A stretch of DNA of 64,000 bases from positions 411,073,873-411,137,872 of the forward strand of contig CAKMRJ010001112.1 of assembly GCA_928212115.1 (NCBI GenBank). The letters run 5' to 3'. Positions 1 to 10,130 of this stretch are shown in pieces. Both the position numbers and the translations under genes were made by a program. The DNA comes from Lactuca virosa. Its lineage: Eukaryota > Streptophyta > Magnoliopsida > Asterales > Asteraceae. The notes under the pieces were generated by a model. The model was not told where the DNA came from. It did no database searches and worked only from the letters and a program-made list of their open reading frames with translations. Within the stretch, counting starts at the first letter, position 1, and every line of letters starts with the position of its first letter.

Positions 1-1185
1 CATATGGAATGCTTTTGCCTTCAGCTTTGGCGGTGCATTTTGCTTTGTAGCTCCTTCCCTCTTTGGGCAGTCTTGCTTGAAGTGCCCTTCTTCATTACAT
101 CCGTAACACATCCTTTTGTTGAATGTACACTTATGGGCGTAATGCCCAGACTTTCCGCACTTGAAACATGTCACCTTCTCGCTACATTTTCCAAAGTGTT
201 TCTTCTTGCACTTATCGCACCATCTTACTTCACCTCCTCCTCCTTCGAACTTCTTCGAACCAGACTTCGAGCATTTTCTCTTCTCGTTGGACCTTGAAGA
301 TCACTCAAACTTTCTCTTTTCGCCAACTTCGACCTTGTTGTTGGCTCTACTCTTGATCATTTCTTCAACAGACTTAGTAGCGCAGATAGCCGCCTCGAGG
401 GTAGGTGCCTGGCGTAATGGCACATCATATTCCCATGGTAGCCCCTTTGTATACTTATCGACTTTCGTTAGTTCGTCAGGGACGATGCGCAAAGCAAATT
501 CCATCTTGGCGGTGAAGGCATTGGTGTATTCGTCAATAAACATGTTGCCTTTCTTCAACGTTAGGAATTGGTTCTCTAGCAGATTTTAGGCCGAGCAGAA
601 CTTTCGTTTGAAATGCACCAGGAACTCTGCCCAAGTCAGTTGCAGTGGCTCATTGGGACTCATGATCTTTCCCAAAGTGTTCCACCAGCGAACAACGCCA
701 CCCCTGAACTGACGCACTGCATATGTGGTTTGTAGCTTGCCTTTGCATCCACATGTTATGAAAGCCAACTCCATCTCCGAGATCCAGTCCATAACTCCGA
801 TTGGATCCTCTTTCCCAGTGAAAGTCGATGGTTTGCAAGTTGTGAAATCCTTATACTTGCATCCATTTCTATCGGTCCCTTCCTCTTGGTTATTCCTTCT
901 AACCACTGGCGGTTCAACTTGACCAACGGTTCTGCTGTAATTCCCTTCTTCCGATTGTCCGTCATTTAGTTCTGGTTGTTCAACGGGCATGGTAGGTTCA
1001 TCCCTATTAAGCAACATTTTCCTCATCTCCTCCATTTGTTCGGCCATCATAGCCCGAATCATGGCTTGGACTCCTGCCATTGTGATTGGCTCGGGTACAA
1101 CTGCTACCTCTGGTGCACGTTCAATCATAGGCTGCTGATCAATATTTCCATTAGCATTTCCTAATCCGCTTCGAGTTCTCACCAT
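1..1185 (-). pseudogene. Ty3/gypsy gag polyprotein, broken, runs off the window
   Basis: Retrotransposon capsid protein read on the minus strand from ATG at 1185. The first ~199 codons hold a basic start (MVRTRSG), an acidic linker and the conserved gag core with the motif RQFRGGVVRWW. A TAA at 586-588 and a TGA at 301-303 interrupt the same frame; beyond them it stays open to the window edge. Two CCHC zinc knuckles follow: CFKCGKSGHYAHKC (about 128-169) and CYGCNEEGHFKQDC (about 74-115). Such knuckles bind genomic RNA during packaging. A single frame through both stops points to recent decay of a full gag. Protease and pol would lie left of base 1. The leader at 1186-1578 separates it from the primer site. 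Confidence 0.88.
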
Positions 1186-1578
1186 GTTGATCTATACACC
1201 AAATCAGACGTTTGGTGTGTAATGACGAGAATTAGGAAAGATTTTATTTACGATCGACGTGTAAATCTCCTTATCACTCCGAAAAATTACATGCCAGTTC
1301 TAATACCGTAATTAAATGTTTAGAAATCTCAACACATAAAGTTTCCAGATCCGGTCAGCAACAGACCATAAATCCGATCGAACGATAGCATCATAAAGCA
1401 TCACAAATTATTTAGCACATAAAAGCATTTTAGGCATCTTCCCTAAATAAGCTAGTGCTTGTGTCTATTCAGGTGTACTACTTAAAATATATTAGACACA
1501 CTCAACTCACAATCATTGCTTAACATTCTAAGTTTAAGTCTAGAAATAAATCCTTATTCCTAGTTCGCTTAAACTAAT

Positions 1579-1590
1579 GCTCTGATATTA
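1579..1590 (-). promoter_or_regulatory. Degenerate tRNA-iMet primer binding site of the gypsy element
   Basis: On the minus strand this reads TAATATCAGAGC, two changes from the usual plant primer site TGGTATCAGAGC. Both are G to A on the element strand (C to T on the given strand). It lies two bases inside the LTR edge, where a primer site belongs, and fixes the element orientation as minus. Confidence 0.75.
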
Positions 1591-1592
1591 AC

Positions 1593-3041
1593 TGTGACAT
1601 CCCCATTTTTACGGCCAGAAAAGACCGATTTGTTATGCTTTATTTAAAAATCATAGTACCCTTTTTATAAAAATGTTGCGGAATTTGTTCCCAGAAAAAC
1701 ATGATAAATGTGTTATCAAAGCCTTTCCGAAGAAATGTATTTCATTTCTTTTAAAACTTTGGGATGTCATCGTCAATACAGAACAAAAGCATAAACAGAC
1801 CTTACATTTATTTACACTAGTGATCTACATATCCTTAATCTCTCAGTGTAAAGTAGCTTCGTATCGACACCTGTGATACAAATAAACTTGAGTGGGTCAG
1901 GTTGGAAACCTGGTGAGTACAACAGGGTTTTCAACCCATAATAATATAATTATGTTTAATCATTAAACATCAACCCAATTATCCATCCCCATTATCTTCT
2001 TTATTTCTTAAAGATCTATCCGAAGAATCATTTATCATTCACTCATTCATTCCTAAGGATTGTCCTAAGGAATAGGCATGAAGTCCATCGTTTTCCTAAT
2101 GATATAGTTGTCAATGTTATCTATTAAGCACAACTGCCAATATTATCATTTAGGTGCAACTGCCAAAATTATGACATTCTTTATTAGGCGCAGCTGTCGA
2201 TATTGTCCTTTGGGCGCAGCTGCCAGGGTTATGATGTTCTCTATTAGGCGCAACTGTCGATATTGTCCTTTGAGCGCAGCTGCTACGATGTTTAGAGTAC
2301 ATCGTAGATCAAAACATCTACAGGTTGTGGCACAGCTGCCAATGCTCATCTATAGGCTACTAAGTCCATTGATGTCAATGTTCACCTATAGGACACTATG
2401 TCCATAACTGCCAATGTTCCTCTATATCAACTTTCACCCCTTATCATTCATCTACCCATGTTTTACCTAACATATTTTGTAGATATAAAATACATATACA
2501 GTTTAAATCATTTAAAAACATGTATAAGATCGTTCATCTAACATAGATATCAAGTGAACAGATAATATGCACACATAGCACGTAATTTATATCAAATACT
2601 TCATATCTATGTGTAAGCTGAAAGTAGCTATGCACTCACTTGTTAAAGTGATGACTCCAAACTCGGACAGCGCTCCGCTTCTTAATATAATTTCCTTCGA
2701 CGAAACCTAGTATTATTACCACTAGATTTTAGTCTAATATTTCTCATGACTAATTATTAGTCTTAGTATTATTATTTATATAAGTGTTAGACAATACTTT
2801 TCAACCATTATGTACAGACAGGGGCCAGACATGAAACACCAGAGGGCAGGACCATTTTAGCATTTAAGCCGTTCTGAAATCCAACAACCCTATGCGGCCC
2901 TTCAAACCAGATTCCCCGTACCACGAGTAGTTAAAAGATATTATAACGACACTTATATAAGTCATAATACTAGCCTAAATATTTATTATAAGTTCATAAT
3001 AACAATACTAGTTTTAAATATAACCTATATTTAAAGTAGGG
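1593..3041 (-). repeat. Long LTR of the outer gypsy element, part 1 (R/U5 side)
   Basis: The LTR edge is TGTGACATCC on the given strand, hence ends ...GTCACA on the element strand, next to the primer site. A shared pattern (a GGGTCAGGTTGG-type stretch followed by GGTGAG near 1900) recurs in the solo LTR at 38847-41262, in the same order and orientation, which supports one LTR superfamily. The LTR is interrupted at 3042 by a copia element flanked by TAGGG and seems to resume at 8194. No coding potential is evident. Confidence 0.72.
2101..2280. repeat. 60-bp minisatellite, 3 copies, inside the gypsy LTR
   Basis: Three head-to-tail copies of exactly 60 bp occupy 2101-2160, 2161-2220 and 2221-2280. 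Each has two half-units built on ATTAGGCGCAACTG and TTTGGGCGCAGCTGC. The second and third copies are closest to each other. Short open frames across this block are a by-product of the period being a multiple of three. Confidence 0.85.
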
Positions 3042-3451
3042 TGTAAGTCCCCAAATCGCTACGTATCAATCATATTTCACTATGATGGTGCGAAATCCCA
3101 ATCAAGTGAATGATGCAAGATCAAATATGGAATAGAAATACAAAGATTAATCTTCAATGCACACTATTATTGATGAATAGTCGGGTACATAAGATACTTG
3201 ATTAAACTTGGTTTTCACTATTTCTCTCCAAAAACCACGTCCCTAGCATATGGCCACCACAAAAACGTCTCTTGCTCCTATCTAGGCTAAAATAACACTG
3301 TTTATACCTAGACCTAATAAAAGCCCAAGCGCAGCCCACTACACCTACACAGACCGAAATCAAGATGAATTTCGGTCCACTTAACTGAAAACACTACAAA
3401 CCCGTTTAAATAATATAAAACTAGCATATACCACATAAATATGTCCCAACA
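3042..3451 (-). repeat. 3' LTR of the nested copia element
   Basis: 410 bp, starting TGTAAGTCCC and ending TCCCAACA on the given strand. It matches 7779-8188 over its full length with scattered substitutions. It is bounded on the left by target duplication TAGGG and on the right by the polypurine tract. Confidence 0.93.
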
Positions 3452-3466
3452 ATATCCCCCTTGGTT
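3452..3466 (-). other. Polypurine tract of the nested copia element
   Basis: On the minus strand it reads AACCAAGGGGGATAT, abutting the left LTR. A purine-rich run here is where plus-strand DNA synthesis is primed in LTR retrotransposons. Confidence 0.8.
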
Positions 3467-5491
3467 TATTGCTAGTTTTCTTCAACTTTCTTTGCAAGAT
3501 GAACATCTGATCGAACCATTGTAGCAGCCCACAACTACGTCTCAATAATTAGGCTATGAACATCTTCTGTAACTTGGGTTGGTTTAACGGTTGTAGCTGG
3601 CTTTTGTATAAAGTCATAAATCAACACTCCCCCTTAATATCTGTGTTTGTGATTCCTTGACAATAGGGAGCAATCTGATTCATCTTTCTCACTCTCAGAT
3701 AGTGATTCAGTGGTTACAGGAACTGTTTGGGGAGGAATCCTCGCAACTCAATGTAGTTCTTCTATGTGAGCATCACTTCTTAGAATAGCTTCGTCACTGA
3801 ATGAAATGAAGGAATTTCTTCATTAACGTTATCTGAAATATCTTCAGTCTTTGTAAACTTTCCAAATTTTGACCGCTCCTCTGTTCCTTCAAATGAATTT
3901 CTTCATCCAACACACGTACACCTTGAAAGGTAACCATGACTAAAAAGTCCCTGTGGATCACATAATCATAAAGACCCTTCTCACCACAGTTGTTCAAAGA
4001 TGTAACCTTGGCTCAGAAAGAGACTACTCGCAGTATCTGTGTGAACACGGAGGAACGCATTGCGATTTGTTAAGTATCGAAGAACTACTCATGGCTAGTT
4101 TGATGTTATCCCCTGCATATCCTTGATCAAAGATCTCAATGCAGTTTTTCAAGTTAACAAGTTAACTTGGCCCTTGGTGAGACGTTCAGCGATATCTGTT
4201 TCCCTAATGGGTGAATCGCCCTGGTGCCATGATAGTTCTTAGGTAAAGAAAACTGACAAAACCAATTTGACAATTTGTATAGTTTCAGACTTCCAATTCC
4301 TTAAATACGATAGTTCTTAGAGAGAAACCGCCTAACTGACATTTTGTACAATGTCACACCAGGTATGAACTATTATCCGTCAATTTCATGGGTGAAAATA
4401 TCTAGAACATTAAAATGTTCACCGTCAATTCAGAAATGGATGGATTTTGGATTTTGGGTTTCACTTAGAATCATGGTGACAATGACTTCCAAGATCATAA
4501 ACACAAAATTTTTGGTAACCGTCAACCGAGTTGTTTTATACTTGAACCTCAAGGGGTACCGATACGTGGAAATGATTTAATGGAGAAGTTTAGATATAAG
4601 TGAAGAATGGTTGGGTGTTTCACATTAGTCATAGTGAAAATGACTTTTGATCATTAACATTTGATGCGAAGACTCTTATCAAGACTGGTATATGTCTCAA
4701 TATGGACGACTCTATCACTCGCATTTGAATCCTCCGTCAATTCCTTTCCAAGTTTCTTCTCCTTGCTAAGAAAATTCCGATACAATCTCCTTGAGTCTCT
4801 TCTTCTTTTGAATTCACATTTCAAGACAAAAGAAATTTTAAGATAAAAACAAAATAAAAAATAAAACTTAGCACACAATAAAACTAAGAAGTAAAAGTAA
4901 AAATAAAATTCGCTCAACTCAAAAACAATATTTTTGGATTATTAATTTTTTGAAAAAGAAATAAAAACAGAAATAATCATATTTTTGGATTTTTGAATTT
5001 TATGATTTTTAATTCTCCCCCTAAATTTGTGCATAGATGAAAAATATGAACAAATTTAACAAAAACAAAAATTAAAATACAAAATGTACAAAACAAAAAC
5101 TTTTGGGATCAAAGTTGTCAAACAATTTAACTTGCCCTTTATCACTAAATCTCATATCACTTCCCAAAAACACTTACGAAAGATGTCATATTTTTGAAAT
5201 TTTTGATTTTATATTTTTTAATTTTTGATTTTTTAATTTTTTTTGTATTTTTGATGTTCTCCCCTAAATTTGTGCATAGGGAAGAAAAGAAATAAAAATG
5301 CGCAAATTTAAACACAAAATTTTTTTTACATACGAAACGAAAATGTAAGTGTTACCTATGCGTTCAACTCTGGAGCAAAAATGACATCTTCAAAGCTTAA
5401 TACACCGTTACTTACCGTACCCTTTTGAGTGATTTTACTTACTTCTCCTCCCGCAAAGGAAACATACCCTCCATTAATGATTTAAATGTCG
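3467..5491 (-). other. Noncoding 3' interior of the nested copia element
   Basis: No pol domain is visible. Blocks near 4380-4620 (GGGTGAAAA, GGGTTTCACTTAG, AATGGAGAA) resemble 28060-28260 of the 12-kb element in order and spacing, so both carry a related noncoding region downstream of pol. Long A/T runs fill 4830-5340. The missing pol is best explained by deletion between protease and this region. Confidence 0.55.
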
Positions 5492-6914
5492 TGCAATTGA
5501 GAGATGTCTCCTGTCATGTGCTTGGAACAACCACTATCAACATACCGAAGTCTGATGATATTCCTCCATAGTTGTTCCTGCACAAGTTGTGGGATTAATT
5601 TGTTTTGGGAACCCAATCCATTTTGAAACTGGGTTGACCATTACTATCTACACATGATACTCTTTCCCATGACATATCCTGTTTATCACACATAGAAGAT
5701 GAAGAGGCGTTAGAATCATTAGATGATTTGGGAGTGTGAACTTTTGGTACCCATCTGTAGTCTGGTTTAACCCATTTCTTGTTTGATTGGATGGATTCCT
5801 CAACACTCGCTTTAGAGATAGAAACTGATCGCCGAGATGACTTCGAACTAGCTGATCTTGGTTTAACTGAGCCATCTCTTGAATTTGGCTTCTTGTTATA
5901 CATTCCCTTCCTGTCCTTGGGATTTTGATTCATGGCCTTTTTCGCATTCCAGTCACCATTGCGTGAACATAACCTCGAAGGGTTTCTTTTGGAGGATCTC
6001 CCGCTTGGCACGTTCTGCCAACCTTGTTTGTAGTAAGGAATATACGAACGATGTGGGCAATTTCTAGCAATATGCCCAGGAGTTCCACATTTAAATTAAA
6101 ACAAGTCTGTCTTTTCATATAGATCAGATTGTGACTTGGTCCTTGTCCAAAGAATTTTGTTTCAAGGAACTTCCACAAGCACAAGCACAAGAACATTTAA
6201 CATATTTTAAACAGACTTTTGTGGCTTGGGTTTTTCCACAGTGGGAGTATCAGCATTACAAGATTTTTAATCATTATCAGCAGAACTAGAATCATTTTTG
6301 TTCTGCTCATGCTCATCTTGCACTAGGACCTTATCTGCACATGAAGTAGAAGCATTAGTATCGCTCACCTCGATACTCTTAGTTAGGCCGGATTGTTCAG
6401 TCTTAACTGAAGCTGGTACAGAGGGCTGGCCAAACTGATCAGGTATCTCTTCCTCATTGGTTTCAAGGGGCGGGGTATAGTTATCATTGAGGGAAGGTGG
6501 AACACTGTGATACCCTAGACCCTTATTATGATTTTCTTTAAATTTTAACTGTTTTTCTATCATGGACACAACTACCTCACTTGACACGTCAAATTTCTTA
6601 AAGTTAAATTCAACATCTTTATATTTAGCTTTTAATGCATCAAGTTCGGCAGTTGACTTGACAATTTCCTTTTTAGCATAATCGTAGTGTTCACATTTAA
6701 TGCTATATTCCTCTTGAAGTTTTCTAAAGTCCTTGGTTTTGGCCTCTAATTGTTCTTTTAAGGGTTTTTAGGCCTTCCTAAGAGTATATCCTTCATATTT
6801 AAGGTCCTCAATTTCCCTAATTAATAATTCATGTTGATCACGACAAAGTTTAATTTTAGCTTCACAGGACTGAGAGCATGAAACTCCATTAACCTTGGTG
6901 ATTGAAGAACTCAT
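5492..6914 (-). pseudogene. Sirevirus-like gag and protease start, broken
   Basis: Reads on the minus strand from ATG at 6912-6914. The N-terminal part is Lys/Glu-rich and looks coiled-coil, then an acidic Ser/Asn-rich linker. A CCHC-type knuckle remnant (KCGTPGHIARNC, about 6066-6108) has its first cysteine displaced by a short A/T insertion. A basic tail comes next, then the aspartic protease motif DSGCSKHMTG (about 5500-5550). Stops and shifts occur near 6765, 6265 and 6100. Gag forms the virus-like particle and protease matures it. The coiled-coil gag and the order gag then DSG protease fit Ty1/copia, Sirevirus group (family knowledge; the lineage is inferred). Confidence 0.75.
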
Positions 6915-7039
6915 TATTCACAAAAAAAATAATTTACCCAAAATAGAAGTGATTGTGAAACCAAAAAAAATGCCCTTTGACTTGAAACCTCGAAAGTCAA
7001 ACTTCAAAAATCAAACCTGTTGTCCAAAAAAAATAATCT

Positions 7040-7560
7040 TGATCGAAAACAAAAGTTTCTAGACCGAAAACGAGGGTATTTGACCGAATACGTGGCTTTT
7101 TGACCAAATATGAGGCCTTAGAATCGAAAACGAAGTTATGTGATCGGAAACGAGACTTTTGGACCGAAAACTAAGTTTCTAGACTGAAAATTAGCCAAAA
7201 TATTGAAAAATCCAAAATTTTAGCCGAATTTGCGAGGCCTCTTGACCGAGATGTAGAAGATCTGAGATTACCGCCGAGTTGCGAGGGATTCGCACCAAAA
7301 TCTCTCAGATCGAATACGTTGGACCGAACCGAAATCACAGGCCGAAAACACTGACCGAAATCCGAGGCCGAGAAGCGACACCGAAGTCTTCAGACCGAAA
7401 TTTGCGAGACTGAGAACTTCTCACCGAGAACCTCACACCGAGAACCTGTGAGGCCGAGGACTCCGGACCGAGATCTTGCGAGGCCGAGAAGTCCAGACCG
7501 AAATCCTTCGCTGCTGACCCCGAGATCTTCTAGGGTTTGACCGAGGCCGAGGTCTACCAT
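7040..7560. repeat. Irregular GACCGA-rich repeat in the copia leader
   Basis: Some twenty short units containing GACCGA or a one-base variant, spaced roughly 15-40 bp apart, fill the untranslated leader between primer site and gag. Spacing is irregular, so it is not a clean minisatellite. The LTR of the same element also carries GACCGAAAT and AACCGAAAA. Confidence 0.6.
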
Positions 7561-7764
7561 CGAGATCTCGTAAATTTTGACCAAAAATACCCAAAACTTG
7601 CCAAAATCACGAGATTTTCAAAATTTTAATGCCAAGCACGATCAAAACTCCAAAAATATGAAGAACACGAAGAACAATGGCAAAAAATTCCTAAAATATA
7701 AATCAAAACACCAAGAAACTCCAAGAAAAAACCGTTTGCAATGACCCGATTGATACCAATCCAA

Positions 7765-7776
7765 GCTCTGATACCA
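7765..7776 (-). promoter_or_regulatory. tRNA-iMet primer binding site of the nested copia element
   Basis: Minus strand TGGTATCAGAGC, a perfect match to the common plant iMet primer site, two bases from the right LTR. Confidence 0.92.
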
Positions 7777-7778
7777 CT

Positions 7779-8188
7779 TGTAAGTCCCCAAATCGCTACG
7801 TATCAATTGGATTTCACTATGATGGTGCCGAATCCCAATCAAGTGAATGATGCAAGATCAAATATGGAATAAGAACACAAAGATTAATCTTCAATGCACA
7901 CTATTATTGATGAATAGTCGGGTACATAAGATAATTGATTACACTTGGTTTTCTCTGTTTCTCTCCAAAAATCACGTCCCTAGCATATGGCCACCACAAA
8001 AAAGTCTCTTGCTCCCATCTAGGCTAAAAAAACACAATTTATACCTAGACCTAATAAAAGCCCAAGCCCAACCCACTAGACCTACGCAGACCGAAATCAA
8101 GATGAATTTCGGTCCACTTAACCGAAAACACTACAAACCCATTTAAATAATATAAAACTAGCATAAACCACATAAATATGTCCTAACA
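7779..8188 (-). repeat. 5' LTR of the nested copia element
   Basis: 410 bp, partner of 3042-3451. Preceded by the primer site and followed by TAGGG, the second copy of the target duplication. Confidence 0.93.
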
Positions 8189-8193
8189 TAGGG

Positions 8194-8567
8194 TAAGCGT
8201 ATCCTACTTACAAGGGGTTTGCTAGGAGTTGGGCTTTTCAGGGGCAAAACTTCGTCGCTGAATCTTTCTAAAATAGATTCTTGCAGCGCTTCATCGCTCA
8301 CCTTACTATACTAAAACTACAGAAAAAGAAGTCGAATCACGAGGGACCGAAATGCTCGGGGATAAGAAGAGAAAGAATCTTGAATCAAGAGAATGGTGTA
8401 AGAAATATGAGAGCCTAGAGGTTCTTATTTATAGTAATTGAATTTTCAAAAACTACCCTCTATATTTACTTAATGACCTTATAGTTATATAAACGACTAA
8501 ACACCCATTTATAATACTAACAAAAACTATAAACCGTAAGCATGAAGCTTAGTGAGTACCCCCATCA
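8194..8567 (-). repeat. Gypsy LTR sequence resuming after the copia insertion
   Basis: Joining 3041 to 8194 restores a continuous LTR-like sequence. It has a TATA-like box (TATAAATA on the minus strand, 8426-8433). The motif GTGAGTACC just before 8563 resembles the GGTGAG landmark seen near 1910 and 39180, so a second, truncated LTR may begin somewhere in 8440-8560. That internal boundary could not be placed. The segment ends at CATCA, where the triple-LTR array starts. Confidence 0.5.
8426..8433 (-). promoter_or_regulatory. TATA-like box in gypsy LTR
   Basis: TATAAATA on the minus strand, matching the element orientation and comparable with boxes in the other LTRs of the window. Confidence 0.5.
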
Positions 8568-9035
8568 TGTTGGATTAGGTGTCTAAGTCCATAACTATTT
8601 TGGTATGTACTTGGCCCGATTATGAGCATGGTCCTTTTAGGTTGCCTTCACCATAGCAAATGATAGGATGAATTATGGAGAAAGAGGATTAATTATGATT
8701 TATTAATATATTATGTGAATAATATATTAAAAGAGAAATCATATTGTTTAATTAATATTGATCAAGAATTAATTTAGTATTAATTTTGTGATCAAAAGAG
8801 ATTAATTAAACTTAGGGGACTGATACTGTAATTATAAGATAATTGAAATTGGGCTGATCGATCACCTTGGAATATAGATTGGACGAATTCTATGGGAAGC
8901 CCATAAAGAATTCGTCCAAGGGATATTCTAGAAGGCGTCCATGGGCTGCTTAACGCTTAAGCAATTATATTAAGGTTTCCAGCTAAAACCCTAGCAGCCA
9001 CAAGTATATATAAACCCCTAGCCTAAGGAATTCGG
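8568..9035 (+). repeat. LTR-A, first 468 bp only
   Basis: Matches the first 467 bp of LTR-B with about one net indel. It carries the TATATATAAAC box near 9005-9015 and stops abruptly after AATTCGG, where gypsy LTR sequence begins. The last ~330 bp of the LTR, the primer site and ~3.6 kb of interior are absent from this unit. Confidence 0.88.
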
Positions 9036-9732
9036 TTGTGACAACCCGATATTTCAAGTCAAAGTAATGACCTAAAAGTCAAAGATTTGTAATCTACTTC
9101 TGATATGATAAAAATAGCGTCAAAAATAAAATGTTCTAAAGTCTCAATTAGGATACATAAAATGTTAGATATCGTGTCAAGGTTTCCAGAAATATAAAGG
9201 ACACTCAAATCCGAGTTATAACGAAAAAGTTATAACCAATCAAAGATCCGCGTCAAAACCGGTAAAACACTGTTAAGCGTAAAAAATGAAATTTCAACAA
9301 AATACTTTTTAGCCTTAGGTATCTAAACGAAAGTCGTAGATTATGTTAAACCGTGAGTGTACATAAAAAGAACGTCCAAATCTGACTTCGTAGACAGCTA
9401 AAAACTCAGAATAGAGATCGAACGATTTTTAGCCGATGCAACCTAAATGAAAATTGAAGATCTCGACAATAGTAATACAACGGTAAAAAGACAGACGAAA
9501 ACGGACATCAGATGAAGAAGTTATGAATTTTTAACGGATTTATCCTGTCCCGGCCTATTAAAAATATAATATTAAAAATTTAAATCAAAATTAACCGATA
9601 GAGTCTAAACGAAAGTTGTAGAGCATAATCTCACCTACGCGTGGATATAAAGAACGTCGAAAACGGAGCTCGTATGCGAAAGTTACGGATTTTCAAAGAT
9701 TTGGGCACACACTTCGAGGCTTATCCGAAGGG

Positions 9733-9896
9733 TTACGCCTCGCGTACTTAGGAGTACGCCCAGCGTACCCAATGCACGGCCTCGGATCGGCCACGTCACC
9801 CCTACACCCTCTACTTCCGTTCCATCCGAAGACCAGCGACCAGTGACGTCATCGCTGACGTACGCCCCGCGTACTTCGGGGTACGCCCAGCGTACG
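9733..9896. repeat. Repeated near-palindromes TACGCC/GCGTAC upstream of a TATA box
   Basis: Two copies of a ~37-bp module (about 9733-9769 and 9861-9896). Each pairs TACGCC..GCGTAC with GTACGCCCAGCGTAC, so every half is itself close to a palindrome. The module ends about 20 bp before the TATA box of the gypsy LTR fragment. Confidence 0.75.
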
Positions 9897-9913
9897 AGGC
9901 CAGCTTCCACCCC

Positions 9914-9921
9914 TATAAATA
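9914..9921 (+). promoter_or_regulatory. TATA box of the gypsy LTR fragment
   Basis: TATAAATA in the context CCCCTATAAATAGGATG, the classic plant LTR core promoter. It sits just downstream of the repeated near-palindromes. Confidence 0.7.
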
Positions 9922-10130
9922 GGATGCGAGGGCTGCCCGAGTTTGGTTGCTTTACTCTCATTCCTTTCACCTTAAAACACCTCTCAAGCCCCTCTAAACC
10001 ACCCCGAAGCCCCGGTAACACCCCTAGCACACGACGCAAGTCCCGACGACGCCCGAAGTTCCCGAGAAAAACAGTCTTTCCAGTCGAAGTACTGCCCGCG
10101 TGAAGCCCGGTTTTTCACCAGAAACCCGCT

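Larger units (their letters stand above)
3042..8188 (-). mobile_element. Copia LTR retrotransposon, internally reduced, nested in the gypsy LTR
   Basis: A 5,147-bp element flanked by the 5-bp duplication TAGGG (3037-3041 and 8189-8193). It has two 410-bp LTRs beginning TGTAAGTCCCC and ending AACA, a perfect tRNA-iMet primer site next to the right LTR and a polypurine tract next to the left LTR, so it reads on the minus strand. Only a Sirevirus-like coiled-coil gag and the start of the protease are recognisable. Integrase, reverse transcriptase and RNase H are missing, so it cannot move by itself. By eye the LTRs differ at roughly 20 positions, about 5%. Confidence 0.92.
9037..10130 (+). repeat. 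Gypsy LTR fragment replacing part of the first unit
   Basis: Begins TGTGACAACCCG, a typical gypsy LTR edge. It has the look of a plus-strand U3 region, repeats of AAGAACGTC and AACGAAAGT-type phrases, a TATA box (TATAAATA, 9914-9921) and GC-richer sequence after it. The right end merges into copia interior at GTAAGGGT with no LTR 3' edge, so it is truncated. No target duplication is seen. Confidence 0.7.

Noticed and set aside
2101..2280. CRISPR-like spaced repeat
   Set aside because: The units are contiguous 60-bp tandem copies without unique spacers, in a plant LTR.
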